From contig NZ_JASBAO010000001.1 of the NCBI RefSeq assembly GCF_029953265.1, positions 1,688,001 through 1,752,000 of the forward strand: DNA of 64,000 nt, in the 5' to 3' direction. This stretch comes from Commensalibacter oyaizuii. Its GTDB lineage: Bacteria > Pseudomonadota > Alphaproteobacteria > Acetobacterales > Acetobacteraceae. The notes below the pieces were generated by a model, which was not told the origin of the DNA, made no database searches, and saw only the letters and a program-made list of their open reading frames with translations. This document shows positions 1 to 9,151 of the stretch, in pieces (within the stretch, counting starts at the first letter, position 1; every line of letters begins with the position of its first letter). The position numbers and the translations under genes were made by a program.

Positions 1-1689
1 GGTAAATTGCAATCCATCGATATGCACAGGTAAAATACGTGCACCAGAACTACTGGCAACAATGCCCGCACCTTCATAGATTTTCATTAAATTACCTGTT
101 TTGGTTAATCGACCTTCGGGAAAAATGACCAATTTTTCTTTGTTATTACGTACCGCATATATCATATCTTTGATGGCATAAGGGGATTGGATATCTACTT
201 TGAAAATATTAACCGTGGCCAAAAATGGACGAGCCCACCATTTTTCTGCTGTTTTCGTATAAATTGCAAAAGCAGGTTTTTGGGGTAAATAACAGGAAAG
301 CAATGTTGCATCCATAAAAGAGGTATGGTTGGAAATGATGACAACCTTTTCACCTGCTTGATGAAAATTTTCCATGCCAGTGATTTTTACACCATGAAAG
401 AGATTGAAATACGCTTTGAAGAATGTTTTTAAAATTTCAGCAGGAAGTAAACGCATAATATAAATCGCAATACCAAAGTTAATGACAGAAAGACCGATGA
501 ATAAATAAGCAATGTTAGATGTATAAGCCGTTGCTTTTGCCCAGATGAAAGACCCAATAACCATCATGATGGCATTAATGATATTGTTTCCAGCAACAAT
601 TCTGGCCTTGCTGCTTTTTGGAGATTGATCCTGAATCATGGCATAAAGAGGAACCGAAAAAATACCACTACAGATCGACAGGAAAATCAAGTCTGCAAAG
701 ATCCGAATGCCTGTAAACGAGGTCAAAAAAACGTGTAAAGAGGTAAATGTACGGATGGAAAGACTGGCCAAGCCAAAATCAAGGCAAAAAATAGAAATTC
801 CAATAGCAGCAAATGGAACATATTGTCCAGAAATACGCCCTTTTAATAAACGTGCACAAATAATGGACCCAATTGCAATGCCAATTGAAAAACAAGACAG
901 GAAAATTGTTGTTAAAAATTGGCCGTTATGATGAATAATGGCTGATGATAAATCAAAAATGCCAGCACTAATAACAGCCCCGACAGTCCAAAACCAAGAG
1001 ATACCCAAAACGCATAGCCAAATCTTACGGTTTTTGCGGGTCATTGCAATCGTGTTTAAAGTTTCTTTGGCAATATTCCAGTTAATTTTCAAAGAAGGAT
1101 CTGCAGGAGCAACATGCATAATTTTGAAAATTGATCCCAATCCCAGTAATGAAAGAATAAATGCTGATCCGCAAACCCAATAAATGCCGTGTGAAAATAA
1201 TATTACTGACCCTCCAGCAATCATACCGATAAGGATAGCGATAAAAGTAGAGGTTTCGATAACACTGTTTCCAAATAGGATTCGTTTTTGGTCTACGATT
1301 TCTGGAATAATACTATATTTTAATGGACAATAAAAAGCTTCGGCAGTGCCCAGAAAAAATAAACAAATCAGTAGTAAAGTGATATTTTGATATACAAACC
1401 CGACAGTAACAACTGGGATAAACAAAAGCTGAATAGTTTTTACAGCAATCATTACACGATGCTTGGAAAATTTATCAGCTAATTGTCCTGCGGTGGCAGA
1501 AAAACAGGCATAAGGCAGGATAAATAATCCCCCAGCAATTGCGGTTAATCCAGTGTTTTGATATCCCATGACAAATAATGCCATAACCAACATTGCATTC
1601 TTAATCATATTTTCGCTAAGAACACCGCAAGATTGTGCAAAACATAAAAACCACAGTGATTTAAGGGATAGAGCGGATGATTTTTGCAT
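1..1689 (-). CDS. MFS lysophospholipid transporter fused to acyltransferase (partial, runs off window start)
   Basis: An open minus-strand frame runs from an ATG at 1689 to the window edge, so at least 563 residues are present and the C-terminus is missing. The first ~420 residues form a 12-helix MFS carrier of the LplT type. A PlsC-type glycerolipid acyltransferase domain follows, with the HX4D motif NHTSFMD near residue 453 and the PEGR motif near 525. In this family the chain usually continues into an AMP-binding acyl-ACP synthetase (Aas-like); that part would lie outside. The expected role is to flip lyso-phospholipids inward and reacylate them at the inner membrane. A half-palindrome with TGTTCA lies just upstream of the start and resembles the TetR sites at 1968-2030. 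Confidence 0.85.
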   Translation of the reverse strand, partial: MQKSSALSLKSLWFLCFAQSCGVLSENMIKNAMLVMALFVMGYQNTGLTAIAGGLFILPYACFSATAGQLADKFSKHRVMIAVKTIQLLFIPVVTVGFVYQNITLLLICLFFLGTAEAFYCPLKYSIIPEIVDQKRILFGNSVIETSTFIAILIGMIAGGSVILFSHGIYWVCGSAFILSLLGLGSIFKIMHVAPADPSLKINWNIAKETLNTIAMTRKNRKIWLCVLGISWFWTVGAVISAGIFDLSSAIIHHNGQFLTTIFLSCFSIGIAIGSIICARLLKGRISGQYVPFAAIGISIFCLDFGLASLSIRTFTSLHVFLTSFTGIRIFADLIFLSICSGIFSVPLYAMIQDQSPKSSKARIVAGNNIINAIMMVIGSFIWAKATAYTSNIAYLFIGLSVINFGIAIYIMRLLPAEILKTFFKAYFNLFHGVKITGMENFHQAGEKVVIISNHTSFMDATLLSCYLPQKPAFAIYTKTAEKWWARPFLATVNIFKVDIQSPYAIKDMIYAVRNNKEKLVIFPEGRLTKTGNLMKIYEGAGIVASSSGARILPVHIDGLQFT

Positions 1690-1694
1690 TTATT

Positions 1695-1710
1695 ATACTC
1701 TGTTCAGTAT
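1695..1710. promoter_or_regulatory. possible third TetR half-site
   Basis: The 16-mer ATACTCTGTTCAGTAT has 5-bp inverted arms (ATACT/AGTAT) and contains the TGTTCA half-site shared with the two palindromes at 1968-1980 and 2016-2030. It lies just upstream of the transporter/acyltransferase start, so that gene may be in the same TetR regulon. This is inferred from sequence similarity only. Confidence 0.3.
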
Positions 1711-1722
1711 AGGGATAAATTA

Positions 1723-1944
1723 TTATTCGTTTGGTTCTTGATGTTCTGCTTGATCACGCAGGGTTTTTGATAAGGAAATTGATGATTGAATTAGGAATAA
1801 CCCTGATAATCCTAAATAAGCACGTAACCAATTATCCATAGGCATATAGATGACTGCAAAAGCCATAGACAAGATGGCAACGATAAAACAAACCCAAGTA
1901 AAAAGAACCCAGCTGCTGGTTGTTGTATTAGATGAATTAGCCAT
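1723..1944 (-). CDS. YiaA/YiaB-type two-helix inner membrane protein
   Basis: A small membrane protein of 73 residues, starting MANSSNTTT. I chose ATG 1944 over the upstream ATG at 1974 because a good ribosome binding site (AAAGGAT) lies about 8 nt before it. Two hydrophobic helices separated by a short polar turn, with the segment YMPMDNWLRAYLGLSGLFL, match the YiaA/B two-helix domain. The family's function is unknown. The gene is divergent from the TetR regulator at 2107, and two palindromes sit between them, so it is probably controlled by that regulator. It lies downstream of its own operators and just upstream of the lysophospholipid transporter gene on the same strand. Confidence 0.8.
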   Translation of the reverse strand: MANSSNTTTSSWVLFTWVCFIVAILSMAFAVIYMPMDNWLRAYLGLSGLFLIQSSISLSKTLRDQAEHQEPNE

Positions 1945-1967
1945 TTTAATATCCTTTTCATATTTAT

Positions 1968-1980
1968 TGAACAATGTTCA
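1968..1980. promoter_or_regulatory. palindromic operator 1 (TGAACAATGTTCA)
   Basis: A perfect 13-bp palindrome around a central base, TGAACAATGTTCA, lies 24 bp upstream of the YiaA/B start. It nearly repeats the palindrome at 2016-2030, which is typical of TetR dimer sites in a divergent promoter. Confidence 0.6.
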
Positions 1981-2015
1981 TTAAATACAATTTAAAATTA
2001 AAATCAAGTATTTTT

Positions 2016-2030
2016 TTGAACTATGTTCAA
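2016..2030. promoter_or_regulatory. palindromic operator 2 (TTGAACTATGTTCAA)
   Basis: A perfect 15-bp palindrome, TTGAACTATGTTCAA, with centre 49 bp from that of operator 1 and the same TGAAC...GTTCA arms. It sits between the divergent YiaA/B and TetR genes. The likely ligand is the TetR protein at 2107, which would then be autoregulated. Confidence 0.6.
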
Positions 2031-2106
2031 TAAATATTTTAATTCTTTCATTTTAAAAAAAATACGGGCATAAAAGGGACAAAGACAAAATAAAGGGAAA
2101 AGGTCA

Positions 2107-2685
2107 ATGGGGCGTAAGGGAAAAGATCCTGAAGAGTTGCGTAAAAAAATTATTGATGTTGCCCAACACATTATTATGACAGAGGGTATTCGTAAGTGTA
2201 CTGTGCGTGCTGTTACCAAAAAAGCAGGGTGTGCCCTAGGTTCGTTGGGATATTTATTCACAGGACTCGAAGATGTAATACTGGCCGTAAATACAAGAAC
2301 CTTAATTGAAATGGGTGCGTATATGTTCGATCAGGCCAAGGCTGTTCAAAATGATTCCCCCGTAGAGCGTTTAACAGCACTAGCTGTAGCTTATTTTACC
2401 TATGCTCGTGATTATTTTAATCAATGGGAGGCACTGTTTGCGTTACGTTTTTCTCAAAGTAAGCTGCCTCAAGATTATTTAGAAATCAGGACTCATCTTA
2501 TTTTTAAAATTACAACTCTGTTTACAAATAACGAGCAAGATCAGGAACAAAAATTAGTTCTGGCTCGTACAATGTACGAAGCAGTACATGGAATAGTTGT
2601 GTTGGGATTGGATCGTCGGTTAGGGGGGGAATATGCTGATGTTGAAGCCCGTATTCGTTTATTGGTTTCCATGATGATTAAATAA
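2107..2685 (+). CDS. TetR/AcrR family transcriptional regulator
   Basis: A 192-residue protein with an N-terminal TetR DNA-binding domain in about residues 1-60: a helix around IIDVAQHIIMTEGIRKCTVR, then a helix-turn-helix with AVTKKAGCALGSLGYLF. The C-terminal ~130 residues form a helical ligand-binding/dimer domain of no recognisable subclass. It starts at ATG 2107 after a purine-rich stretch (AAAGGGAAAAGG). It is divergent from the YiaA/B gene, with two palindromes between them, so repression of that gene and itself is likely. The effector is unknown. The neighbouring lipid acyltransferase suggests a membrane-lipid or envelope stress signal, but this is inference. Confidence 0.85.
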   Translation: MGRKGKDPEELRKKIIDVAQHIIMTEGIRKCTVRAVTKKAGCALGSLGYLFTGLEDVILAVNTRTLIEMGAYMFDQAKAVQNDSPVERLTALAVAYFTYARDYFNQWEALFALRFSQSKLPQDYLEIRTHLIFKITTLFTNNEQDQEQKLVLARTMYEAVHGIVVLGLDRRLGGEYADVEARIRLLVSMMIK

Positions 2686-2692
2686 AAGAGGG

Positions 2693-2718
2693 ATATGACT
2701 GTTTATGAACAGTCATAT
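2693..2718. terminator. bidirectional hairpin between tetR and esterase
   Basis: Perfect 11-bp arms ATATGACTGTT (2693-2703) and AACAGTCATAT (2708-2718) enclose a 4-nt loop. It lies 7 bp after the TetR stop and 6 bp from the convergent esterase stop. The T-run is weak on both strands, so the terminator call is likely rather than certain. Confidence 0.6.
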
Positions 2719-2724
2719 AGAATT

Positions 2725-3366
2725 TTATAGTATTGTAATAATTTTTTGTAAATTTTCCGCCAAAATCTGGTGCTGGTCGCTGTCAAAATGAACACCATCT
2801 ATTTTACTGACATGGACAACAGAGCCAATATCGAAAAAGCTAATTTTATGATTATCAGCTATTTTTTTATAATATCTAGCTAAATGTTTGGATTTTTCTT
2901 CACCCCCTGCAAAAATTTCGCCTAATTCTCCAATCTCCAGAATGGGTGCAGGGCATAATAAAAGGATTTTGGGGTGATCGCTTTGTGGGTTTGTTTGGCA
3001 TGATTTGATTTCTATAATTAAGTGATGAATAGAATGAGCAATATCTGCAGGTGTGACAGAAAATCGGGCTTTTAAATCGTTTGTACCTAGCATTAATACA
3101 ATGATGTCGATTGGCCGATGGCTTTCTAAGCAAGGCCGTAGATAAGCCAACCCATTTTTATGAGATCCTTCAATAGGATCATTGTGCACGGTCGTTCGAC
3201 CTGGCAATCCTTCTTCGATAATATGGTAATCTTGTTTCAGTTGTTGGTGTAAAATACCAGGCCATCGCTCATCTAATTGAAAACGTTCTGTACTGTCTGC
3301 CGAAGGCATGGGTTTTGTACCGTGGGTATTGCTGTCACCGTAAAAGAGAATTGTTTTTTTTGCCAT
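2725..3366 (-). CDS. SGNH/GDSL-type esterase/lipase
   Basis: A 213-residue hydrolase. Block I is FYGDSNTHG near residues 8-16 (GDSN with the nucleophile Ser), block III is MLGTNDLK near residue 93, and the C-terminal catalytic Asp/His pair is in IDGVHFDSDQH. This places it in the SGNH superfamily (arylesterase/TesA-like). No signal peptide is evident, so it is probably cytosolic. Substrates in this family are esters or acyl groups and cannot be assigned from sequence. It converges on the TetR gene and is separated from the downstream hairpin by a few bases. The start is supported by AAAGGC upstream. Confidence 0.85.
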   Translation of the reverse strand: MAKKTILFYGDSNTHGTKPMPSADSTERFQLDERWPGILHQQLKQDYHIIEEGLPGRTTVHNDPIEGSHKNGLAYLRPCLESHRPIDIIVLMLGTNDLKARFSVTPADIAHSIHHLIIEIKSCQTNPQSDHPKILLLCPAPILEIGELGEIFAGGEEKSKHLARYYKKIADNHKISFFDIGSVVHVSKIDGVHFDSDQHQILAENLQKIITIL

Positions 3367-3494
3367 CGTATAAAGCCTTTGCAGTATTTTTAGAGGTCTA
3401 TTGATAATACTAAGATGTTTAATACGTAAATAAAAATAACGTATGATTGATTTAAGAAGAGTATTACTTATTCATACTCATGTGCTTGCAGAAA

Positions 3495-4919
3495 TTAATC
3501 ATCTTCAGATGGTGCTGGAACACCATAATGGTCGGCAAAATGTTTGCCATCTGCACCCCAACTATAATTATCTTTATTATAGGGCAACATTTGAGCGTTC
3601 CATTTTTCCCATTCCTGTTTAAGACTGGCAAATAGTTCAGGTCTACGTTCTTTTAGGTTGGCGCGCTCGCGTGGGTCATCAATGACATTAAATAAAAATT
3701 CATTGGATCCAATTTTTAAATATTTGTAATCTCCTTTCAAATGTGCATGTTGGTCTTGAAGATTATATCGCCACGATAAAGAGCGTTCTTGAATTCTATT
3801 TGGGTTTTGTAAAAATGGGATAATGTTAATACCATCTGTGGGAAAGCTGGGATCAGGATTTACATTTGCAGCGCTAAGAAATGTTGGCAGCCAATCCATA
3901 GTTATCATCGTTTGCTGAGTTTTTGTTCCTGCCCGAATATGGGAAGGCCATCGTAAAACAGCGGGAACACGCAATCCCCCTTCTAATAATTCGCCCTTCA
4001 TACCTGTAAAGGGCCAGATATCAGAAAATCGTTCACCGCCATTATCACTGGTAAAAACGATAATGGTATTATCTGCAAGATTATGTTGATCTAGGGCTTG
4101 CAATATATAGCCGATTTGTGTGTCCATGGCTTGAACCATTTTACCATAAGTTTTTTGCGTGCCACCGTCATAATCAAATATTTTACCGTTGAGTCGTTTG
4201 GATTCTGCCTCATCATTTGGTCCCTCCCATGGCCAATGGGGGGCGTTAAAATGAACACTCAGGAAAAAGGGTTGGTCTGATTTTGCATAATTATCGATCA
4301 ACCGAACAGATTCTTTCCCTAGTAACTCTGTTAAATATCCATGTTCATGAATCAGTTGGTTATCTCTGTAAAATTGATCTTTGCCTATATGGGCTTGGTG
4401 GGTAAAATAATCAGCAGCCCCACCAGAAATCCCATAAAAATGATCATAACCGCTTTTAAGAGGGCTGAATTTTGGTGGGTCTCCTAAATGCCATTTCCCA
4501 ACCAAAGCAGTTTGATACCCTGCTTTTTTTAATTGTGCGGGCAATGTTGGCAGACCAGAGGGTAAACCAATGCGTTTATTTTGTCCAGTGATGGGTTCAT
4601 CCAAACCACATTCAATTCTGTCTTGATATCGGCCTGTAATCAAGGCTGTGCGCGTTGCTGAACAAACGGCAGAGTTTGCATAAGCGCGATTTATTTTAAT
4701 ACCTTCACTGGCGATACGATCTATGGCGGGTGTTGTATACCCAGGATTACCAAAACAACTGACATCAGCATATCCAAGATCATCGGCCAAAATAAAAATG
4801 ATATTAGGCTTTTTATAAGAGGAAACAGTCGGAGTTGCTTTGGCGTAAAATGCGGTACTGATACCAAATCCTGTGGCCCCAGTTAAGAAGTTTCGCCTTT
4901 TAATTAATGGAGATTTCAT
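3495..4919 (-). CDS. sulfatase (Tat-exported, arylsulfatase family)
   Basis: About 474 residues, starting MKSPLIKRRNFLTG. The RRNFL motif followed by a hydrophobic stretch is a twin-arginine signal, so export to the periplasm is expected. I chose ATG 4919 because AAAGGTG precedes it; the GTG at 4928 would overlap that ribosome site. Sulfatase hallmarks: the metal-binding pair D46-D47 (ILADDLGYAD), the formylglycine signature C86-S-A-T-R90, and later WPFTGMKGELLEGG and TSDNGGERF. The Cys needs conversion to formylglycine; no maturase gene is in the window. It would release sulfate from an organic sulfate ester, possibly host mucin or another glycan, though the substrate cannot be told. It stands alone next to the pfl genes. 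Confidence 0.9.
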   Translation of the reverse strand: MKSPLIKRRNFLTGATGFGISTAFYAKATPTVSSYKKPNIIFILADDLGYADVSCFGNPGYTTPAIDRIASEGIKINRAYANSAVCSATRTALITGRYQDRIECGLDEPITGQNKRIGLPSGLPTLPAQLKKAGYQTALVGKWHLGDPPKFSPLKSGYDHFYGISGGAADYFTHQAHIGKDQFYRDNQLIHEHGYLTELLGKESVRLIDNYAKSDQPFFLSVHFNAPHWPWEGPNDEAESKRLNGKIFDYDGGTQKTYGKMVQAMDTQIGYILQALDQHNLADNTIIVFTSDNGGERFSDIWPFTGMKGELLEGGLRVPAVLRWPSHIRAGTKTQQTMITMDWLPTFLSAANVNPDPSFPTDGINIIPFLQNPNRIQERSLSWRYNLQDQHAHLKGDYKYLKIGSNEFLFNVIDDPRERANLKERRPELFASLKQEWEKWNAQMLPYNKDNYSWGADGKHFADHYGVPAPSEDD

Positions 4920-5041
4920 AATAAACACCTTTAAGATTAGATTTTAATCTACGTTATTATGAAATATATTGATAATGCAACTATATTTTATAGTATTTTT
5001 AATAAACAACTATTTTATTTTGTATTTTAAGTCTTCTAAAA

Positions 5042-5791
5042 TTAATAGATAACTTTGTGTCCATAGCTGCTGATGATTTTTTGTAGCCTCTGCATTGTCT
5101 CCCTTGAGGGGGGAGCTACATCACTTAATCTATATTCACGTTTCAATTCGTGCCATTTATGTTCCCCCATTTGATGAAAGGGTAAGAGTTCAATTTTCTC
5201 AATATTGTCCATATATTGTGTGAATTGACCTAATAAATGGGCTGATGGAATATCGTCTGTCCATCCAGGAACAATAACGTAGCGTATCCAGGTGCGTTTA
5301 TTGTTTTTTTGTAAGTATTTGGCAAAATCTATGGCATATTCATTAGAGATACCAGTGAGTTCTTTATGAACATCGTTATTTAGTTGTTTCAAGTCCAACA
5401 TTACCAAATCGGTTTCCTGAACCAATTTTTCTATTTCAGAGGTATAGCTTTTTACATATCCATTTGTGTCTAGACAGGTTGTTAAATCTTCTTGATGGCA
5501 GGCTTTAAACCATTCTGTGACAAATTCAGCTTGTAAAATGGCCTCTCCACCTGATGCAGTGACCCCACCTTCGTTGGGACGTAAAAAGGGTTTATAGGAA
5601 ATAATTTCTTGCATTAATTCAGGTACGGTAACTAATCTTCCCGCTTTCATATCCCAAGAATCTGGATTGTGGCAGTATAAACACTGCATTAAACATCCTT
5701 GAAAAAAGACAATATATCGGATTCCACAACCATCAACAGTACCAAAAGATTCGATTGAATGAATACGTCCAGTGATAGAATTTGATGGCAT
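5042..5791 (-). CDS. pflA: pyruvate formate-lyase activating enzyme (radical SAM)
   Basis: A 249-residue radical SAM glycine radical activase. The iron-sulfur ligands C33-x3-C37-x2-C40 lie in QGCLMQCLYCHNPDSWD, and the GGVTASGGEA motif follows. Length matches E. coli PflA (about 246). It installs the glycyl radical on PflB under anaerobic conditions. It lies just downstream of pflB on the same strand but behind an intrinsic-terminator-like hairpin (5825-5852), so it is probably expressed at lower level by readthrough. AGAAAGA precedes the ATG at 5791. Confidence 0.95.
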   Translation of the reverse strand: MPSNSITGRIHSIESFGTVDGCGIRYIVFFQGCLMQCLYCHNPDSWDMKAGRLVTVPELMQEIISYKPFLRPNEGGVTASGGEAILQAEFVTEWFKACHQEDLTTCLDTNGYVKSYTSEIEKLVQETDLVMLDLKQLNNDVHKELTGISNEYAIDFAKYLQKNNKRTWIRYVIVPGWTDDIPSAHLLGQFTQYMDNIEKIELLPFHQMGEHKWHELKREYRLSDVAPPSRETMQRLQKIISSYGHKVIY

Positions 5792-5824
5792 ATATAATCT
5801 TTCTGATATTTAAACATTAAAAAA

Positions 5825-5852
5825 AGAAAGATCCCAAAATAAGGATCTTTCT
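5825..5852 (-). terminator. intrinsic terminator between pflB and pflA
   Basis: Arms AGAAAGATCC (5825-5834) and GGATCTTTCT (5843-5852) form a perfect 10-bp stem with an 8-nt loop. Read on the minus strand it is followed by a run of T's, as in a Rho-independent terminator. It would limit pflA transcription relative to pflB. Confidence 0.75.
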
Positions 5853-5866
5853 AAAGGAGAAAATCA

Positions 5867-8149
5867 CTACATATTCGCAGTAAAGGTACGATTGATCACA
5901 TCGTTTTGCTGTTCTGTAGTTAAAGAGTTAAATCTTACAGCATATCCCGAAACACGGATGGTTAGGCTTGGATATTTTTCGGGATGTTGTTGGGCATCAA
6001 CCAGCGTTTCACGATTAAAAACATTAACGTTCAGATGTTGTCCACCTTCGCGATTATCATTGTGGTGGAAATATCCGTCCATCATACCTGCTAGATTTGC
6101 CTTACGCATGCAATCATCTTTACCCAATGCGTTGGGGATAATTGAAAATGTATAAGAAATACCATCTTTTGCATAAGCATAGGGCAGTTTCGCAACAGAG
6201 GTCAATGACGCAACGGCACCTTTCTTATCGCGTCCGTGCATTGGATTGGCACCTGGCCCAAAAGGTGCACCAGCACGACGACCATCGGGGGTACTTCCTG
6301 TTTTTTTACCGTATACAACATTGGATGTAATGGTTAAAACAGATTGTGTAGGCAGGGCGTTGCGATATGTAGGCAGTTTGCTGATTTTTTTCATAAAGCG
6401 TTCAACAAGATCACAGGCTATATCATCAACGCGTGGGTCATTGTTGCCAAATTGTGGGTATTCCCCCTCTATTTTGAAATCTACAGCTACCCCATTTTCA
6501 TCACGAATTGGACGTACTTTGGCGTGTTTAATGGCTGATAAAGAATCTGCAGCAACGGAAAGTCCAGCAATACCACAAGCCATAGTGCGCACAACATCAC
6601 GGTCATGTAAGGCCATCAAAGCAGCTTCATAGCTGTACTTGTCGTGCATATAATGGATACAGTTTAAGGCAGTGATATATTGTTTTGCTAGCCAATCCAT
6701 GAAATGATCCATGCCTGTCATGACTTTATCAAAGTCAAGGATTTCATCCATCATAGGTGCAGTTTTTGGTCCAACCTGAACTTTGGACTTTTCATCTATG
6801 CCACCATTAATGACATAAAGTAAGGTTTTGGCAAGATTAGCCCGTGCACCAAAGAATTGCATCTGTTTACCAATGACCATTGGGCTGACGCAGCAAGCAA
6901 TAGCATAATCATCACTGTTAAAGTCCGGACGCATTAAGTCGTCATTTTCATATTGTAAAGATGATGTGTCGATAGAAACTTTACTGGTGAATTCTTTAAA
7001 GCTTTTTGGAAGTTTTTCAGACCATAAAATCGTAATATTAGGCTCTGGAGATGGTCCCATTGTATATAGAGTGTTTAAGAAACGAAAAGAGTTTTTTGTT
7101 ACCAATGTGCGACCATCAAGTCCCATGCCCCCCACAGATTCGGTTGCCCAGATTGGATCCCCAGAAAATAGTTCGTCATATTCGGGGGTGCGCAAGAAAC
7201 GTACCATACGTAATTTCATTACAAAATGGTCAATATATTCTTGGGCTTGTTCTTCTGTAATAACGCCGTTATCTAGGTCGCGTTGGATATAAATATCAAG
7301 GAATGTTGAGGTTCGTCCCAACGACATTGCTGCACCATTTTGAGATTTAACCGCAGCAAGATAAGCAAAATAAGTCCACTGAATGGCTTCTTTGGCATTG
7401 GTGGCAGGCCCTGATATGTCGTAACCATAGGAGGTTGCCATTGTTTTCATATCATTTAAAGCTTTATACTGTTCGGTAATTTCTTCGCGTAAACGAATGA
7501 TTTCCTCTAAGTTTTTACCGCTTTCTAAGTCTGGTTGTAAGGAGTCAAACTGCTTACGCTTATCAGCCATTAAGAAATCAATACCATACAGGGCTACACG
7601 GCGATAATCGCCAATGATGCGGCCACGTCCATAAGCATCAGGCAGGCCAGTAATGACGCCTGACTTACGACAGGCCATAATTTCAGGAGTATAAACATCA
7701 AATACGCCTTGGTTATGGCTTTTACGATATTTGGTGAATATTTCTGTCACAGCAGGATCTAAAGTGCGATCATAAGCCTTGCAGGAATTCAAGATCATTT
7801 TTATGCCACCATTAGGCATAATAGCACGTTTTAAAGGTTTATCTGTTTGCAAACCAACGATGGTTTCAAGATCCTTATTAATATATCCTGCATCGTGAGA
7901 GGTGATGGTTGAAATGATGCTTGTATCAAAATCAAGAGGTGCCTTAGTTGCGTTTTCAATTTTAATACCTTCCATGACTTCTGCCCACAACTTAGTCGTG
8001 GCATCTGTAGCAGAGGCTAGAAAAGATTCGTCCCCTTCATATGGGGTATAGTTTGCTTGAATAAAGTCACGAACATCGACTTCCTTTTGCCACTGATCTC
8101 CTTTGAAACCTTTCCAGGCTGTGGATTGTTGTTCGATATAATTGGACAT
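5867..8149 (-). CDS. pflB: formate C-acetyltransferase (pyruvate formate-lyase)
   Basis: 760 residues, the same length as E. coli PflB, from ATG 8149 ([17 protein letters not shown]), which has a strong AAGGAGAT ribosome site; the in-frame ATG at 8176 has none. The catalytic Cys pair is in [13 protein letters not shown] (about residues 419-420). The glycyl radical loop [12 protein letters not shown] has its Gly at residue 735. It converts pyruvate and CoA to acetyl-CoA and formate. The sequence reads very close to enterobacterial PflB (recalled, not aligned). A PFL is unexpected in a group mostly known as strict aerobes, and points to fermentative growth in a gut niche and probable gene transfer. 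Confidence 0.97.
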   Translation of the reverse strand: MSNYIEQQSTAWKGFKGDQWQKEVDVRDFIQANYTPYEGDESFLASATDATTKLWAEVMEGIKIENATKAPLDFDTSIISTITSHDAGYINKDLETIVGLQTDKPLKRAIMPNGGIKMILNSCKAYDRTLDPAVTEIFTKYRKSHNQGVFDVYTPEIMACRKSGVITGLPDAYGRGRIIGDYRRVALYGIDFLMADKRKQFDSLQPDLESGKNLEEIIRLREEITEQYKALNDMKTMATSYGYDISGPATNAKEAIQWTYFAYLAAVKSQNGAAMSLGRTSTFLDIYIQRDLDNGVITEEQAQEYIDHFVMKLRMVRFLRTPEYDELFSGDPIWATESVGGMGLDGRTLVTKNSFRFLNTLYTMGPSPEPNITILWSEKLPKSFKEFTSKVSIDTSSLQYENDDLMRPDFNSDDYAIACCVSPMVIGKQMQFFGARANLAKTLLYVINGGIDEKSKVQVGPKTAPMMDEILDFDKVMTGMDHFMDWLAKQYITALNCIHYMHDKYSYEAALMALHDRDVVRTMACGIAGLSVAADSLSAIKHAKVRPIRDENGVAVDFKIEGEYPQFGNNDPRVDDIACDLVERFMKKISKLPTYRNALPTQSVLTITSNVVYGKKTGSTPDGRRAGAPFGPGANPMHGRDKKGAVASLTSVAKLPYAYAKDGISYTFSIIPNALGKDDCMRKANLAGMMDGYFHHNDNREGGQHLNVNVFNRETLVDAQQHPEKYPSLTIRVSGYAVRFNSLTTEQQNDVINRTFTANM

Positions 8150-8367
8150 GGTTATCTCCTTAATTGCAAGGGGCAAGTCATGGGGTATTATTTATAGTTG
8201 GCAGCAACAAAAATTATATTTCAGATATGAATGTTGGTCAGGAAACAAATGAAATGAAAAAGAGTTTAATTTGAAATAAATATATAAATAAATCTTATTA
8301 TATAAAATATAAATAAGTGTATAAAATGTATTTTTTATACCTATTAATGCCATTTACTTACTTTCAA

Positions 8368-8388
8368 CAATGAAATTTCTTTTCATTG
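8368..8388. repeat. 8-bp stem-loop upstream of pflB
   Basis: CAATGAAA (8368-8375) and TTTCATTG (8381-8388) are perfect inverted arms with a 5-nt loop, about 220 bp upstream of the pflB start. It could be a regulator site or an untranslated-leader hairpin; role unknown. Confidence 0.4.
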
Positions 8389-8945
8389 CTATTAATTCTA
8401 CTTATTAATACCTGTTATATTTATATAGTAAGATCTTATATTTCTACTTTCAAGTAATATTTACCATATTATTTACAATAATTTACTATGAAATATCGTT
8501 TTTTTTTGCTAAACTTGATTTTTATGCCCTGACACTCGAACTATTTCTGACGAGACGTTACTTAATCATTAAGGATATTTCTTAGCTCTACAAAAATTTG
8601 GAACTGAATTATCGATAAGAGGTAAAAGACCATTCAAAGGGTCTAAATAGTTTTTGATTTATCGAAAACCTTATGTTTTATGTGTGAGATTGACTTAAGG
8701 AAGATCTATGATGATGGTTAAAAGGAAAAGTTTTAAATAAAATTTGGGAGCTTAACGGTAATTTATACCAGTGAAAGTGTAATTCTGTTATTTTATGAAA
8801 AGGTCATATTGGGGGACATTTTGCATACAACTATTGCGTGAGTGCCTACAATAATTTGTAGAGTTATGTATTCATGACCTCGTAAATTGTCATTTTTATG
8901 AAATAACTTACAGATGCAGGGTATAAATTTTTAAAATATAAAGCT

Positions 8946-8978
8946 GTTATCATCTTTGTCTGTTCAAAAAATGATAAC
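8946..8978. repeat. inverted repeat in pflB-proP interval
   Basis: GTTATCAT (8946-8953) and ATGATAAC (8971-8978) are perfect 8-bp inverted arms separated by 17 nt. There is no T-run; function unknown. Confidence 0.3.
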
Positions 8979-9072
8979 AACTTATTAATATAGTAATATA
9001 TAGATGATTAAAGAAAGTATTTATTTAATAAATACTTATAAATTAATTTGATATTTTGGGAGTTTGTAACAA

Positions 9073-9103
9073 AAAAACTCCTGAATTTAATTCAAGAGTT
9101 TTT
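9073..9103 (-). terminator. intrinsic terminator of proP
   Basis: AAAAACTC-C-TGAAT (9073-9086) pairs with ATTCA-A-GAGTTTTT (9090-9103), a 13-bp stem with one mismatch. On the minus strand it ends in a run of T's. It lies about 50 bp downstream of the proP stop. Confidence 0.8.
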
Positions 9104-9151
9104 AGTGATAGCAATGAATATCAAAGACTTTAATATTTATCTTTTATCTGA

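Larger units (their letters stand above)
8150..9151. other. 1-kb non-coding interval upstream of pflB
   Basis: I see no convincing gene on either strand. The interval is AT-rich and holds the pflB promoter region, small inverted repeats at 8368-8388 and 8946-8978, and the proP terminator at 9073-9103. I found no clear FNR half-site pair (TTGAT-N4-ATCAA). Confidence 0.5.

Noticed and set aside
707-1183. Plus-strand ORFs opposite the lysophospholipid transporter
   Set aside because: They are antisense shadows of a clearly coding minus-strand frame with membrane-protein and acyltransferase motifs.
2004-2261. 85-codon minus-strand ORF across the tetR promoter
   Set aside because: It overlaps the operators and the antisense of the TetR HTH domain; no family resemblance.
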